Origin: Cubamyces lactineus
Taxonomy: Eukaryota; Basidiomycota; Agaricomycetes; Polyporales; Polyporaceae
Reading direction: 5' to 3'
NCBI GenBank assembly: GCA_022376465.1
Contig: JACDTU010000001.1
Coordinates: 2,356,001 to 2,420,000 of the forward strand
DNA: 64,000 nt
Shown: positions 22,119 to 34,113 of the stretch, one piece after another
Layout of the letters: each line of letters begins with the position of its first letter
Numbering within the stretch: the stretch's first letter is position 1
Position numbers and translations under genes: made by a program
The notes under the pieces: generated by a model
Database searches by the model: none
What the model saw: only the letters and a program-made list of their open reading frames with translations
What the model was told of the DNA's origin: nothing

Positions 22119-25085
22119 CCTGTACGGGGCGTCAAGCAAGCTCACGACGCCGCACTTAGATGTATGTCGACCTCCACAGCTGATTGGATATTTCTTGTCC
22201 AATATTTTCTTTATCCTAGTAGACGTAACAAGCTTACCGTCGCGTCTTTCCCGTATAGCACCGTCGCCTGGTGCGGAGGCACACTCAGTGCTCCGGCATC
22301 GCTGACATTGTCACAATTCAGGATACATGCACGCCTACACTTCCAGCCCGGGTCAGCTGGCCATGGCTCGAGTAAGGCACAACAACGGAACACTGCGAAT
22401 ATCGTGAGCACTTTTCGTCCTCCTCTACTCAGCATGGCCGGGCCTCACCGTATTGCGCCCGCAGAGGCGCTGACTTCCGCCCCTGGGCGGCCTCGAAAAA
22501 CAAATGCCTAGACGCCATGCAACCTTGCCCATCGCGCACCCTGTTCAGTGGCGGCTCCGGCAACTTGGAGGCGTGGTCAGGAGGCTGAAAGGCTGATAGA
22601 GCATCGGTCGTACTAGTGCGTGTCCGGGACCAACTTCTCGACGGACCAGTTCCAGCCGCAAAAGCAACAAGCCGCTTCGTGTTAGTGTCAATTTCACCAG
22701 AGTGCTTCTCGCACGCGCCGCCGACCCCCGACAGACGCCTGGTCGATCTTCGCGTAGGCCGTAGTGCGCGTTCCATGGTCCATTTCATGGTTTTGCATCC
22801 GGCCTCGGGGGTGCGACGCCCTGCACTGGCTCGCCGACATCTTACAGCATCGTTCGATGGTCCGGATAGGTGCGAGGGCGGTCTCGGTGGTCTCACTCTT
22901 CATCAGGATCGCCTTCTTGTCCATTTACCAGCCCTAACGACGTTGGCAGCGGATGGACACTTACGGTTTGGATATCAATTCCGACCGATGCATGCCCGCG
23001 CTGGGCCCACTCGAGGGCGACCGGGATGAACCCTGGGCCGGAGCACCATGGCCAAAGTTGTAATTCAGACATACCCGCAACAGACCACATACATTTATCC
23101 AACATTGACCCTGCAGTCACGTAAGGAAGTATGCACGCATTGATGTCTGCTCACCTTCGCGGCGTTGTTGACAGAATTTCACCCATTTGTTCGGGAACAT
23201 ATTTCTTATCCTTGACGGCGACGTTTGTGTCCGTGCAGTGGCTGGCAGTCTTCCGCACACGTTGGAGCAAGCGAAGGTTGGGGGTCAACTGAGCCTCGCT
23301 AGTTCGACCCACTTTCCCCCCGCTTCCGAGTCCCCCTTGTCGTATTCTGAGCAGATCCTTGGTTGTGACAAGCAGCAATTTCGCTCTCCTTCGCACCCTC
23401 CGACTTGCCTGCCCTCTGCGCATGATTGCCTGTAGATCTCGAACAACTCGTAGTGGCTGTATTTCACGCGGACGGCAGAAGCAGCGAGGTCATCGACGTT
23501 TGTGTGCATATCATCCCGTTGTCCGCAGGCCTGGGACGACAATTCACGATGTCGCGAGAGCAATCGGTAGAGCTGATTAGGGAGGCTTACCCCCAACGAT
23601 CGTTGCATAACAGGTGTGTTCGTACACTCTTCTAGATCGGTGTGAACTTCAGCTACTAACAGCTTGGCGATGCGTAGAGTCAGCTTACCGCATGAGGCTG
23701 AGCGCAAGAAACGTGGAACCTGCTGGCGTAGTGGATGACGATAAGTAGTGCGTACTATCTCAACTATAGTCCGTCTGTAGTTCCACGATGTGCCATGAAT
23801 ATAGTGCCGTGCCATGACAATACCGGGCCTTTCCTGCATCTACCTGAGCCTCTGCTTAGCGGGACGTTCGCACTCTTGGTCCACCAACCCCATCTATTCG
23901 ACGCTTGCGCGGCGTGGCTGGACAAGTACACAGCATCTGGAAGATCATACGTCTTCGCAGCGGCATACATCTGCGCCCACACATCGCTTCTGTTCACCGG
24001 CCTCCGACAGTCGTACCTGCCGGCGCCCGCCAGCGTCAATGCATGGATTCGCACTCGACGTGCGATATGGCGTGATATCATTGTGGGTGTTCGTGGTGTA
24101 CGTTCGGCCGCGTACGCCAGCTTGAGCTTGAGCGATTTTCGTTATCAGGCGCTGTTCAGGGTCTGTTCATCCGACTTGGGTTCGACTTGGGCGATGTCCG
24201 AAAGGAGCGTCCAAGTAGGCCTAGGGACTATACTGATCGGCCGACATGCATGCTGAGTCGGCCGGCGTTGAGCATGACACGACATATGTTTCTGATCCAC
24301 ATCCCGTCCGCGTTCTACTTACTGGTCAACACTCAGCACTCGTACCTGATCGCCCATCATACCGCTGTAACTGGCTTAGTGCCCCGCAATGCGCTTCGTC
24401 GCCGACAATGCCGCGAGGACGCGCAGCCCAACACATAGCTGAGTGGACTACACTTACATAGCAGGAGGCGGCCAGGGTCCCAGTCTCGAGACTAGTGGAG
24501 TAGATAGCGCGGCGTAAGAGTATTAGGGAGAATGTGTAGCGCTGCTGACCACTTCGCTTGACGAGATGACCTAGGATTACAGAGGAGTCAGAACTTGGGA
24601 ACGGGAAGAGCGGCCTCTTCTCCGAGACTGCGGCACGCTGGACGCCTATGCTGAGTAGAGACATCAGTTTCTCAGTAGCTATCTTCGAAGAGCACGCACC
24701 TGTATTCTGGCGCCGATTGGAGTGTCTGTTCGCCATGAACGCACGAGTTCCAGATGTTAGCGTAGAATGAATCAGGCTGAGGCCCGGGGAAAGCCTGTGT
24801 CGTGCAGAGTCGCGAACAATCAGCTCAGGCTCAAGTCACCTTTCACCGTTCCGGGCCCGGTTTCGATCCAAAGAGAGGAAGAACGAACGGATGACGACAT
24901 GTAGTAGATTTGTAGATAGCAATGCTCGAAAGAAACCGGATACAGATGACACGAACGATGCGAATGATGCGATGAGCGAGATACTGTGAACGTGCACGAA
25001 AATGACTCTAATGAACCCCAAACCGCATGTTGTTTCCCTCGATAAACTGGGCAGGTCAAGACATGCCTCTTGTCCCCACCCCTTG
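22119..25085. other. Longest gene-free stretch in the window
   Basis: Nearly 3 kb with only short open frames on both strands, none with a domain, signal peptide or splice pattern I can support. No terminal repeats or transposase-like motifs were seen. It could be degenerate repeat sequence; I cannot show that by eye. Confidence 0.45.
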
Positions 25086-27887
25086 CTAGAACCCAGACGT
25101 CCTTCTCGCACTCGCAGACAGATCCGCCAAATTGGGCTGCGACGAGGCCGCCAACGCGCTTAACGGTCCTCCACCCGCGGCCCCCAACGATCTGCCGACG
25201 GGGACAGCAGGGGGCTTCCGCCTCTTCTTCGCTGGTGGCGGTGGCGGAGCTCTGCGCTGCGGGGAGGCTGGCGCGCTCGTCGCTGTCCCTTTGGAACTGC
25301 TCGAGGAAGACGTGGTTGATGCGCTCGAAGAGAGCGTGAATGTGCGTTCCGTGGGAGAGAGCGGGGCAACCTGGCCTGGGGATGTTGGCGAGAGGACGCG
25401 TATCTCCGGAGGAGAGCTCCCTGAGGGTTCTTCGACTAGTGGGGAGGCGTCGTCGATGATATGTGGCAGTTCTTGGACACGATCTCGGGCCGAGAGGGAT
25501 GCGAAGCTGGTGGTGGTCCCTTCGACGTCCACCGAGCCCGCGCGGTGACGATGCTTCACCGCGGCGGAATGTGGGTTGGCGGCAGCAGCAGCGACACGAG
25601 GGAGGCTTGACGCGCTGTCCCCGCTCCCATGTCTCATCGCTGCGGAGGGTACTGCGCGCGACGAGACGCGGTATGGCTGCTCATCACCGCGCAGACGTGG
25701 GTCTTGATGCGAGCGTGTCTTGGGTGGAGAGGAGGACGTGCCTGGGAGAGGCAGATGCTCCGCACTCCGACTCGCCTTCCCATGCTTTCCGCGTAACGAG
25801 CCCATCCGGTCGAGTGCTGCCTTCATGCCGCCCGAACCCGCCACCGGCCCAGCAGAATGGGGTGCTGGGGCTGAGGAGACAGCGTCCAGTCCTGGGCTCT
25901 CGCCCCGCCGGACCTCACCTTCCCACATGCTGAACTTCTGCTGTTCTGCATTCGGTGCGGCAGAGGTCCGGAACTGTACACACCAATCGCCGCTCAAGCA
26001 TCGTGTAACGAGACGCTTCGTTGTTGGGTCGACGTCGCGGATTGATTCGTTTTCAATCAGGGATTCGAGTGTACGAACGATTTGGGGTCGCTTGTACGGC
26101 ATGTCTCGTAATTGGGTCTTCGTGAGGAGAGGGTGGAGGACGCGGAGGTATGTGTGTCGTAGCTGCAGATAGCACATCAGCACGTCACGAATCCTTCAAG
26201 ATGCAGAACTATATACCGATTCGTTATCTTCGTCAATGTCGCCGATTTCGCGCAAGAAAACGTCGACGAGAACACATAAGTCGTTGGTATAGAAGAACTC
26301 AGACATTCCCTTGGTCGTAAACAGCAAGTATAGCAGTTTGAGGATGAGAAGTTGCATGCACAGATCTTCCGGGGTGCGATCTGCGCGGTTCAGCATAAAG
26401 ATCAAGTTCTCGCCAAACGTCGGACTGCTTCCTGCTCGAGACATGAGGACGCGCAGTACTCTGTTTGTTGCTTCTGGACCTCGCGAGTTGTCCTGTTGCT
26501 GTGCGAATCCGGCGAGAGTATTTGGCGTATGAGGTTGTAGACAGGCAACCATGAATTGCTCGTTTAGGGCAACCTATCTGCGTGTCAGTTAAACGTAGAA
26601 GATGAACGACATATTCAGGCCTACGATGAGCTTGATGACAGAATAGTTGAACGTTTCATCCTGCACGTTTCGGGTCTGCTCTACAAGATCGAACAGGTAG
26701 TCAATGAAGGAATCGTCGAAAAGTTCTGTCGACAGTAATCAGTGGTCCATCGCGAATAAGGGGATGCGACACGTTACACGTACTCAGATCTTGTAATGAC
26801 ATCTTCTGGACCCGGCAGACTTCATAAAGAAGCTTCACGGATAGGGACCTGAGCTTCGCCTCGATGGGCGCACCAAGTCCTCGGTTCATTGCGGAGCTCG
26901 GGCCGGAAATTGCACCGTAGAAGCCGTCGTCGACACTCGGATCGATGTCCCAGCGAACATGGTCCATGAGGAGAGGAAGTAGCGGTTGCCAGCGCTTCTG
27001 CGAGCGTAGGAAGGAGGGTTTACGACGGCCATACGACAGCATGACGCTATAGAGAATCATTTCATAGTGAGGGTCGGTGTTCTGGATGGAAACGCAAGGT
27101 CAGACCAATGCGAAGGTGGATGTATAGATCAGTGAACGTACGGTCTGTGCGTCATCCGCCAGCAACTCACTCATCCGCTCGCTATGGAACGCAAAAAGCT
27201 CTGAATTCAGGAGCATGTCGCATGCATAATCAAGTTGTAGGGGGCTCTGTAGGTACTGCTCTATACGAGATGGGACAGCAACCCACGGCTACGTTGTAAG
27301 TTAACCGAATGCTGAGTGTGGCGCAGTGAAGCTCACCATGGTAGGCCGCGCAAAATGAAATATAGCGCCGCAGTGTGGTGTCGAGTTTAGACAGGGTGCA
27401 ATCTTCGGGAATGTGCAGGATCTCCTCCAATTCTATGAGAGACTATATCAGATACCTTGGGCAACCAGGGTGAGATGGTATTGTAGCAATCCGCCGGTCC
27501 ATGGCTCCGCGTCTGCTACGGCGAAGAGCTTAACCAGCTCCAACATATGCGAAACGAAAGCAAACACTACGGAGCGATCCAACGTGATTGAACAATCCGC
27601 AGACGCCACGACCGGTCCGAAGTGACGGCAGAGTGTGCCTTGGGTACTGATAGTAGTAACCAACACGTAGCGTTATGCACATTACATCCTCGCGGCGCGA
27701 CGTCCGGGATCGTGTAGCACAGCGCTGGAGCCAAGGGGACAAGAGGGCGAACGGAGAGTTGCAGGGATCGCAGAAACGTACCTGACCAAAACTGCTGAGC
27801 AGTTTCGATAATATATACGATGCCAAACACGTCCATCGGTAGTGCGGGCATCTTCAGCGACTTATCCGAAGGGTGCCCGTGCTGCAA
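25086..27887 (-). CDS. ldb17: Ldb17/SPIN90-like actin-patch regulator
   Basis: Seven exons (27782-27887, 27337-27432, 27142-27260, 26784-27081, 26625-26725, 26217-26573, 25086-26162) keep one frame for 717 residues. The first two-thirds match, from memory, the leucine-rich SPIN90/Ldb17 domain: IETAQQFW, LHIPEDCTLSKL, then helices running to FFYTNDLCVLVDVFLRE and LRHTYLRVLHPLLT with PYKRPQI. The C-terminal third is disordered and Ser/Pro-rich, with RRAPPPPPAKKRRKP, a likely SH3-binding segment. Family members bind Arp2/3-linked machinery and control actin assembly at endocytic sites. The first intron (27433-27781, 349 bases) is far longer than the others and holds a 219-base open frame. The start codon is the least certain point: Met at 27887, 27851 or 27836 would all keep the domain. 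Confidence 0.82.
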
Positions 27888-28838
27888 TGATAAATCCAGT
27901 GCCTAAGGACTCGGTCCGTTGCTGACATGTGCAGTGTGCAAAGAGCAAGATTGTCTGCAATACAGCTTCAGTTGAGGTAATAAGAAGACATGCTGGGAGA
28001 CGCACACGAGCTTAAGCCACACCCCCAAGCAATGTCCCAGACTAGGAACGACCTGTGCTGGAATGTGGGGAACTAGTTCCGGGCTCCACGAGGTTGATTG
28101 TGTTGCTTTTCGTCCGCGTGTACGTGGTAGGTCGTCCGCCGGTTCACTCTGGGGGTAAAATGGTTGTTCGAGACAGCACGTAGGGTATATGCGTGATGTG
28201 GCGGAGGATGTGGACGAGATGGAGGAGGGAAGAAAAGAGCAGCAGCCTGCAACCTGCCCGGCCGCGGAGCGCGTGCACATGCAGGATAATTGGGCCGACT
28301 ACCAAATCGGGGAGGAAGCGCCACCTCGGCTTTCACGTGGCAGACTACTAAGCCACACGGCAGCGGCCTGAGGCTTGGCCTCTCTAATACCACTTCGCCA
28401 GTGCAATCCGTTTTCCAGGTCTGCGCTGAAAGAGGCGCAACGCGGAGACGCTAACGTGTGTATGCCCATGCCGTCCTTGGAGACAGTCAGCCTTTTTGAT
28501 CATGCCATGATCATTACCCCATGGTAAGTCTTTCATCGGATGACCCTTAACTGCCCATCGGATGGCGCGACGAGTTCGCAACAAATGAGGTGCTGAATGA
28601 TTGTGAAGGAGGGTTTCAAAGTAGGAATTCGCTTAAATCTATGGAGTCCCCTTGAAGCTCACAAGAACTGTGTTTCATATCACACAGGTTATCCCGACGC
28701 CGCGCATTGCAGTCAAACATACAATCCACCGATGTGCTCTAGGAAAATACATGCCACTGCGGAGTCCCATATTCTACGCGTGCACCACAATATCGCAAGC
28801 TATTCGATGACATGCAGAGCACTGGGACAACTCCCGGC
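27888..28838. other. Upstream flank of Ldb17-like gene and 3' flank of the pseudogene
   Basis: No recognisable gene. Short minus-strand open frames here are unsupported. Confidence 0.45.
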
Positions 28839-29131
28839 TTACTCCCGGCCGCAGAAATTGACATCGGGCGCGCGCCATGACCATTGTAGCTGTGAGTACG
28901 CTTTCTACCACGCGCCGGCTGTTTGAACAGTCTTCGATGATGCTGGAACGCGTTGTACTCCTGCTGCAAGTGGCTCGTCCCCTGGAGGTTGGCTTAGGCG
29001 TTACTACTGCCGTAGAAGGCCTCGCGGGCGTCATACACACTGGTGGCTCGGACAACTCGACGCATCGTGGCGCTCAATCAGCCACAACAGTGGCGGCGAC
29101 TACAAATCCGTATTGTGTGGTAAAGCTGCAT
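28839..29131 (-). pseudogene. Decayed copy of the eight-cysteine secreted-protein family
   Basis: Read on the minus strand, the segment aligns by eye with the intact copies from the initiator ATG (CAT at 29129-29131) to the stop (TTA at 28839-28841). Preserved landmarks are the DARQAFCG region (29000-29035), the VNLQG region, the FANI region and the C-terminal FC-x-C-E region. It carries many substitutions and small indels. There is a deletion across the DWQGTSSMSWG part: the VNLQG codons run straight into those for the AFCG segment. One of the last two cysteine codons is changed. No continuous frame remains. A TATATAG sequence persists upstream near 29230. It is a dead member of the family. 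Confidence 0.75.
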
Positions 29132-29259
29132 AGAATCCAGTAGTCTTCGAGGTTGATGCTTCACAATGTAGGCCCGCAGACATATCGACCAGGTCAGCTG
29201 AGGAAATTGTCAAGCGTGTACAAGTACTCTATATAGAGCTGCTACGCCATCCTTTCATC

Positions 29260-29341
29260 GGCCGGCTGGCCTAATGGTTAAGGCGTCAGTTTCCGGTTTG
29301 GAGTCAGCTGAAGATTCTGGGTTCGACTCCCAGGTTGGTCG
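29260..29341 (+). tRNA. tRNA-Arg (anticodon CCG), with a 9-base intron
   Basis: The 82 bases fold as a cloverleaf. The acceptor GGCCGGC pairs with GTTGGTC (three G-U pairs), with discriminator G. The D arm is GCC-TAATGGTTAA-GGC. The anticodon stem TCAGT pairs with GCTGA, and the T arm is CTGGG-TTCGACT-CCCAG. The stem encloses 16 bases instead of 7, so a 9-base intron (about TTTGGAGTC) after the base following the anticodon is inferred. The CCG anticodon, A in the D loop and similarity to other fungal Arg tRNAs support the identity. A T-run follows as terminator. Confidence 0.8.
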
Positions 29342-29342
29342 C

Positions 29343-29347
29343 TTTTT
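29343..29347 (+). terminator. RNA polymerase III terminator of tRNA-Arg
   Basis: A run of five T residues begins two bases after the mature 3' end, the usual polymerase III stop signal. Confidence 0.7.
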
Positions 29348-30945
29348 GTTTTCTCGCGGCACTGCGTAACGAAAGGACAAGATGACGCGAGAGGAGCGTG
29401 CAAGAGAGATGCCAGTGTGTGCGTGTGACCGATAGCACACATGAATGTCCACAAGACTACTATCAGTGTACCGGTTTTGCAATCGCGACAGAAATGTCAC
29501 TTTTCTTCTCCCGTCTGTAAATCTCACCCGTTCCTTCCCAAAATCTGGGGCAACATGCCTTCCTTCCTCATAAGCCTTGCTATGAAAAATGGGGATGAGA
29601 ACGCAAGTCATTGTCGAGATATTTGAATAAAAGTGTATGTGCTATGGTCAGCAGAGACTCGGTGTTGCTCGCTTCACGTTGCTCAAGCAGGTTTCCTCCC
29701 AAAACTTCTTGGAACATACTAAGGAGCACCTGAAGAGCTCTATGCTAATTTCTCCGAAGGATTCTGACGATATAGAAGTGGTGTGTAGAGGGAACATGGC
29801 AAAAGCGTGACATTCAGCCACAGTCATTAAAACGGAGATACAATATATATGACGCCGCATTCGAGCCGCTCTCTTAGGGACAGTGCGAGACACAGCTTGC
29901 CGAGGCGGAGAATTAAAATCCATCAGCGCGCCCGTGACAAATGCGTGACGAACCCCCTTCTAACGATTGCATTTCTGTTGCGATTGCTTCAGCCTCTACC
30001 CTACCTCTGCATCTCCATTTTTCTCCTCCAAAAAAAAAGGGAGAGGTAGGCAAGAAGTACTCACACAGGTCTATGAAGATCCGATATCCATAGTTGCGCA
30101 GGGGACGGAGATATTGAGCTTGCGGCGGAAAAGTTGCAATTCTGGTACACTGACGGTATGTCAACCTTGTATACAGCCGCCGTCATCTGGTTTGTTAACA
30201 GGATGTATCGCCGGTTTGCCTCTAGGTTCCCGAGTCGACAGTGACCGCAGCATGTATCTAAACTATGCGCACCTCGAAACCTTTTGTTAAGGGCTCAGAA
30301 TGTTCGGCGAGTATACCTGGGTAACTCATCGTCATTACAGGATCCGGCGCCGCAATCCTCGGCGGATGTCGGCAGGGCCGCCGACCTGTATCCTGGTATG
30401 GGCTCGCCGCTCCGTGCTCAAAATGACAGGCTTGGCGTCGCGCTGGTCGCTCGGTGCCATTTTGCGCAGCCATGCCGAAGGTGGCCAGGAACGATGTGGA
30501 AGAAGACCCCGAGGGAAGGAGCCGCAGTTGTATGGATCAGCACAGGATGGGAGCCATGGAGCTGGCGCCAAGCCGCGTCTGACCCGCAGTTGGGTCCTGG
30601 AGTAGCGAAGCTGCAGTAACTGAGAAATCTTTATCGCGCGTACAATCTATAGCGCATTCAGCTGCAAGAGGAGAGTCGAGTAGGGCGGCCACTGGACGAA
30701 TCATACACAGACGATAGCCAACGAGCGTCCAGGATCTGCCGTGAAGGCGCGCGAGAAGCCAGGGGCCGTGAGTGGAAGCGAGGCTGAGTTTCGCTGGTAG
30801 GCAGTTGCGAAAGCAGTGCGCACAGCCCGTCTGAGACGCAAGCTAAAGACAGTGTCATAAGCTATCCGACTGAGAATCGAATAGCTATAGCCTGATCCGT
30901 AGGCATGCAGCGCAGGCGTGGTCAAATGGAAGACAGGGGAAGAGA
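29348..30945. other. Gene-free stretch between tRNA-Arg and the CaMK locus
   Basis: Contains an A8 tract near 30031-30038 and several unsupported open frames. No recognisable gene. Confidence 0.45.
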
Positions 30946-30954
30946 TATATAAAG
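30946..30954 (+). promoter_or_regulatory. TATA box about 600 bases upstream of the CaMK start
   Basis: TATATAAAG in a suitable context. The first ATG after it is at 31044, not the kinase start at 31561, so it may drive a long-leader kinase transcript or a separate short transcript. Confidence 0.45.
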
Positions 30955-31043
30955 TCGCGGAGCCATCGAGCGCGGGCGTAGCATTCTTGTCTTGTCCGTC
31001 ACGTACGCGCCCTTCGAGAGCTTGACCACCGACCGCGACGACG

Positions 31044-31421
31044 ATGGGATCTCAAGTCAGCAAGCACGCGCATTCGCGCTCCAGCCAGAATCCAAAGTGG
31101 GGCAGCAAAGAGTCAAGAACAAGACATCGGGATGGCAACGATCGCGCGCGCGCTGGGGCAGAGACGAGGTCGGGGACAGATGGGACCGGGGAGAGCAGCA
31201 CTGGCACGGGCACAGCTGCGACGGGGACTGGCACGACGGCGGGAACATGGGCCTCCTCCGCGCCCACCTCTCTCTCCTCCGGATCCACGGCCTCCCCAGC
31301 TGCCTCTTCCCGGCCACAGCACGGCGGCCCCGGAGCACATGCAGCGCAGGAGAAGGGCGAGTACGGCGACGGAGGGCCGGGCGGACGGAGAGTGGCCGAT
31401 CAAGAGAAGGCGAGTGTCTGA
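31044..31421 (+). CDS. Upstream open frame with an N-myristoylation-like start (uORF or separate small gene)
   Basis: Encodes 125 residues starting MGSQVSKHAHS. This matches the N-myristoylation consensus (Gly2, Ser6, basic residue 7). A Gly/Thr/Ser-rich, low-complexity remainder follows. It is the first ATG after the TATA box at 30946 and ends 140 bases before the CaMK start. No conserved domain is visible, and no splice that would join it in frame to the kinase is evident. It could be a regulatory upstream frame, a small gene, or chance. Confidence 0.3.
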   Translation: MGSQVSKHAHSRSSQNPKWGSKESRTRHRDGNDRARAGAETRSGTDGTGESSTGTGTAATGTGTTAGTWASSAPTSLSSGSTASPAASSRPQHGGPGAHAAQEKGEYGDGGPGGRRVADQEKASV

Positions 31422-31560
31422 TCTGCCCTATATCTATATCCAGCCACAACAGCCTCTCTCTCTTCCGCACTTGCGCTCACCTACCTTCCTTGTCTCCCTC
31501 CTTCACCAACCACTCCCTCCTCGTCGCGCACAGCACCACCAGCCCGCATACAACGACACG

Positions 31561-33451
31561 ATGCCGACTCCCGCGACCGTCCCCTGTCAGGTCAGAGCGA
31601 TCCATCTGTTCCCCGCACCCCCGGCGGCTGATAGTCCTCGCTGCTTTCATAGTACCGGACAGGCAAGACGCTTGGAAGCGGGACATACGCCATCGTCAAG
31701 GAGGCCGTGCACATCAAGACCGGTCAATACTACGCATGCAAGGTCATTAACAAGAAACTTATGGAGGGGCGCGAGTACATGGTGCGTCCTCTCCGCCTCC
31801 TGACCTGCGCGCGGCCACCTCGCGTAGATCTGCTATCGCTGCGATCGCTTCCGCGCCGGCGGCACGACATGGTACCGACTGCACACGCTCCCCCTACCAG
31901 GTGCGCAACGAAATTGCCGTCCTGAAGAAGATCTCCAAGGGCCACAGGAACGTCGTTACACTGCACGACTACTTCGAGGTGCGTCGCCCAGCGCTAGTAC
32001 ATACTGGGCGCTAATTGAACATGCGGGGCAGACTGCACACAATCTCTATCTCGTCTTTGACTTGTGCACTGGCGGAGAGCTCTTCGACCGGATATGTGCT
32101 AAGGGCAACTACTACGAAGCGTACGTTCATGCTCGGCTCGTGCACGCGCCCGCGCTCAAACGACCTATATCACAGCGACGCTGCAGCACTAGTGCGAACC
32201 ATCTTTGGTGCAGTCAAGTACATCCACGAGTGCGGCATTGTCCACAGAGGTGCGCCGGATGCTACAGATAGCGGACCCTGACCATGAACCTCATCTACCG
32301 GTAGATCTCAAGCCGGAGAACCTCCTCTTCCGTACCAAGGCAGAAGATGCGGACATTATGATCGCAGACTTCGGCCTCAGTCGCGTGCTCGACGACGAGA
32401 AGTTCCATATGCTGACAGAGATCTGCGGAACGCCTGGCGTAAGTGCCTATGTTCTTACTGAATGTCAACTTCTAAACCATTCAGTAGTACATGGCACCGG
32501 AGATCTTCAAGAAGAGTAAGTTCTCACCCTCATATGTGCGCATCAAGCTGGTAGCTCACACGCTCGTAGCTGGTCATGGCAAACCTGTAGACGTTTGGGC
32601 GATGGGTGTCATCACGTATTTCCTGCTTTGTGGTAACGCTCTCTCTCTTCTAGCCTAACCTTTCATCTAACATATTACTAGGATACACGCCATTCGACCG
32701 CGATACCCAACAACAAGAGATGGAAGCCATCTGCGCGGGCGACTACCGCTTCGAGCCAGGCACGTGTCCGAGCTGTCGTCTCATTCCCGCGCCTTCACCA
32801 TACTAATGACGCCCATTTCAGAGGAGTACTGGGCGAACGTGTCCGAGACCGCGCGCGACTTTGTGCGGACATGTCTGACGATCGACCCGGCGTCGCGCCC
32901 AACTGCAGCGGAGGCGCTGCAGCACAAGTGGCTCGCGTCTGACGAGCCGCACTTCGTGCCGGACCCGCAGAGCCCGAGTGGCGGCCCGACGAACCTGCTG
33001 CCGCACATCCAGAAGGCGTTCGACGCGAAGAAGACCTGTAAGTACCTTCTTGCCCCCAGGAATCGCGGTGCAGTATATCTTAACTGACACCCTATACCAC
33101 AGTCCGGAAGGCGGTGTTCTCCATGATCGCGACGAGGCGGATGTCCTCGCTCGCCGGCCTCTCGCCCACGGCACAGAGCTTCGGCGCCAACATCGCGCAG
33201 CTCAAAGAGGAGTCCGAGAAGGAGCACGTCGACGAGGTGCGTGTTTATCCGTCTTCCCGCAGCCACGTGCGGTGCGGACGATCGCACAAGAACCGACGCT
33301 GACGTATACCATGTTGCTGTAGGACCGGTCTGTGGTTCACTACGGCGAGCACAGCGAGGGCGACTCGTCGCGCGAGTCGCTCGGCAAGCAGGACGAGCAG
33401 CCCGAGTCAGCCGCGCCGCTCGTCAAGGAGATGGCCAAGGTGTCAATCTAG
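31561..33451 (+). CDS. Ca2+/calmodulin-dependent protein kinase (CaMK group Ser/Thr kinase)
   Basis: Twelve exons (31561-31590, 31653-31781, 31901-31978, 32032-32120, 32176-32249, 32305-32438, 32488-32515, 32570-32632, 32682-32759, 32822-33037, 33103-33236, 33323-33451) give 393 residues. All kinase motifs are present: the glycine loop LGSGTYAIV (17-25), Lys40 in YACKVIN, VHRDLKPEN with catalytic Asp134, DFG at 155-157, YMAPE (179-183) and DVWAMGVITYFLL. After the kinase domain come a helical autoinhibitory and calmodulin-binding-like segment (KTFRKAVFSMIATRRMSS) and an acidic tail, as in fungal CaMKs. The tenth exon follows a GC-AG intron (donor GCACGT at 32760). The start MPTPATVPCQ is typical of the fungal family. 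Expected role: cytosolic Ca2+ signalling downstream of calmodulin. Confidence 0.94.
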
Positions 33452-34113
33452 ACGAGCGAACCGCGCCACCACTGCCTCACGTTGGAAGCTCTAGGGACTT
33501 CTATACTGATGGAATGGGAGATGCAGGAACGGATTGGGGTCCGAACATGTCCTACATATGCGCGTACGATGTTGCACGGTTGCGATGTCCGGATCAGGAT
33601 CAGGGTCAGGGTCAGACGGACAACTTGAAGAGGGAGAGAAGTCGAAGACGGTAATTTACAAGCACGCCGATTTCAGCCTATACTATTGGGGCTTACGTGG
33701 GTCGCTATACGGGCGCGGTATGTAGTGTTGCCTGCCGCGCACCACGATTGTATATATATCTCGAGTCGCTCGCTATCGATCGTCGAACATTCGTGACAGC
33801 TCTTCTCCGACTGCGAGCAGAGACCTTGTGCACCTGGAACTCATGCCCTCCAGGGCAGGCGAAGGTATTCAATAATCAGGGCATACAACGGCGTCAACAA
33901 TATCAGATTGACGTGTCATTGGGTAGCGGGCAGGCGGAGGCTCAAATACTACTAGTAGGACAAAAGTAGCACAGCGACACATAGCAGCGACACATAGCAA
34001 ACCACACATCCTGCAGCGATTCTGAGAGGCGGCAGAACAAACAATGTGAGGCGAATACAAGCGACACGAACGTGAGTAGCGTACCAGTGGGCTAACAGCG
34101 GGCTGCGTACACT
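33452..34113. other. 3' flanks of CaMK and FunK1 genes
   Basis: Convergent flanks. They hold a short hexamer repeat (33591-33614) and a 15-base direct duplication of AGCGACACATAGC near 33973-34000. No gene seen. Confidence 0.5.
33591..33614 (+). repeat. Short hexamer tandem repeat
   Basis: Four 6-base units, GGATCA twice then GGGTCA twice, in the 3' flank of the kinase gene. Probably a simple-sequence slippage product. Confidence 0.8.

Noticed and set aside
22119..25085. Transposable element in the long gene-free stretch
   Set aside because: No terminal repeats, transposase, integrase or reverse-transcriptase motifs could be seen by eye.
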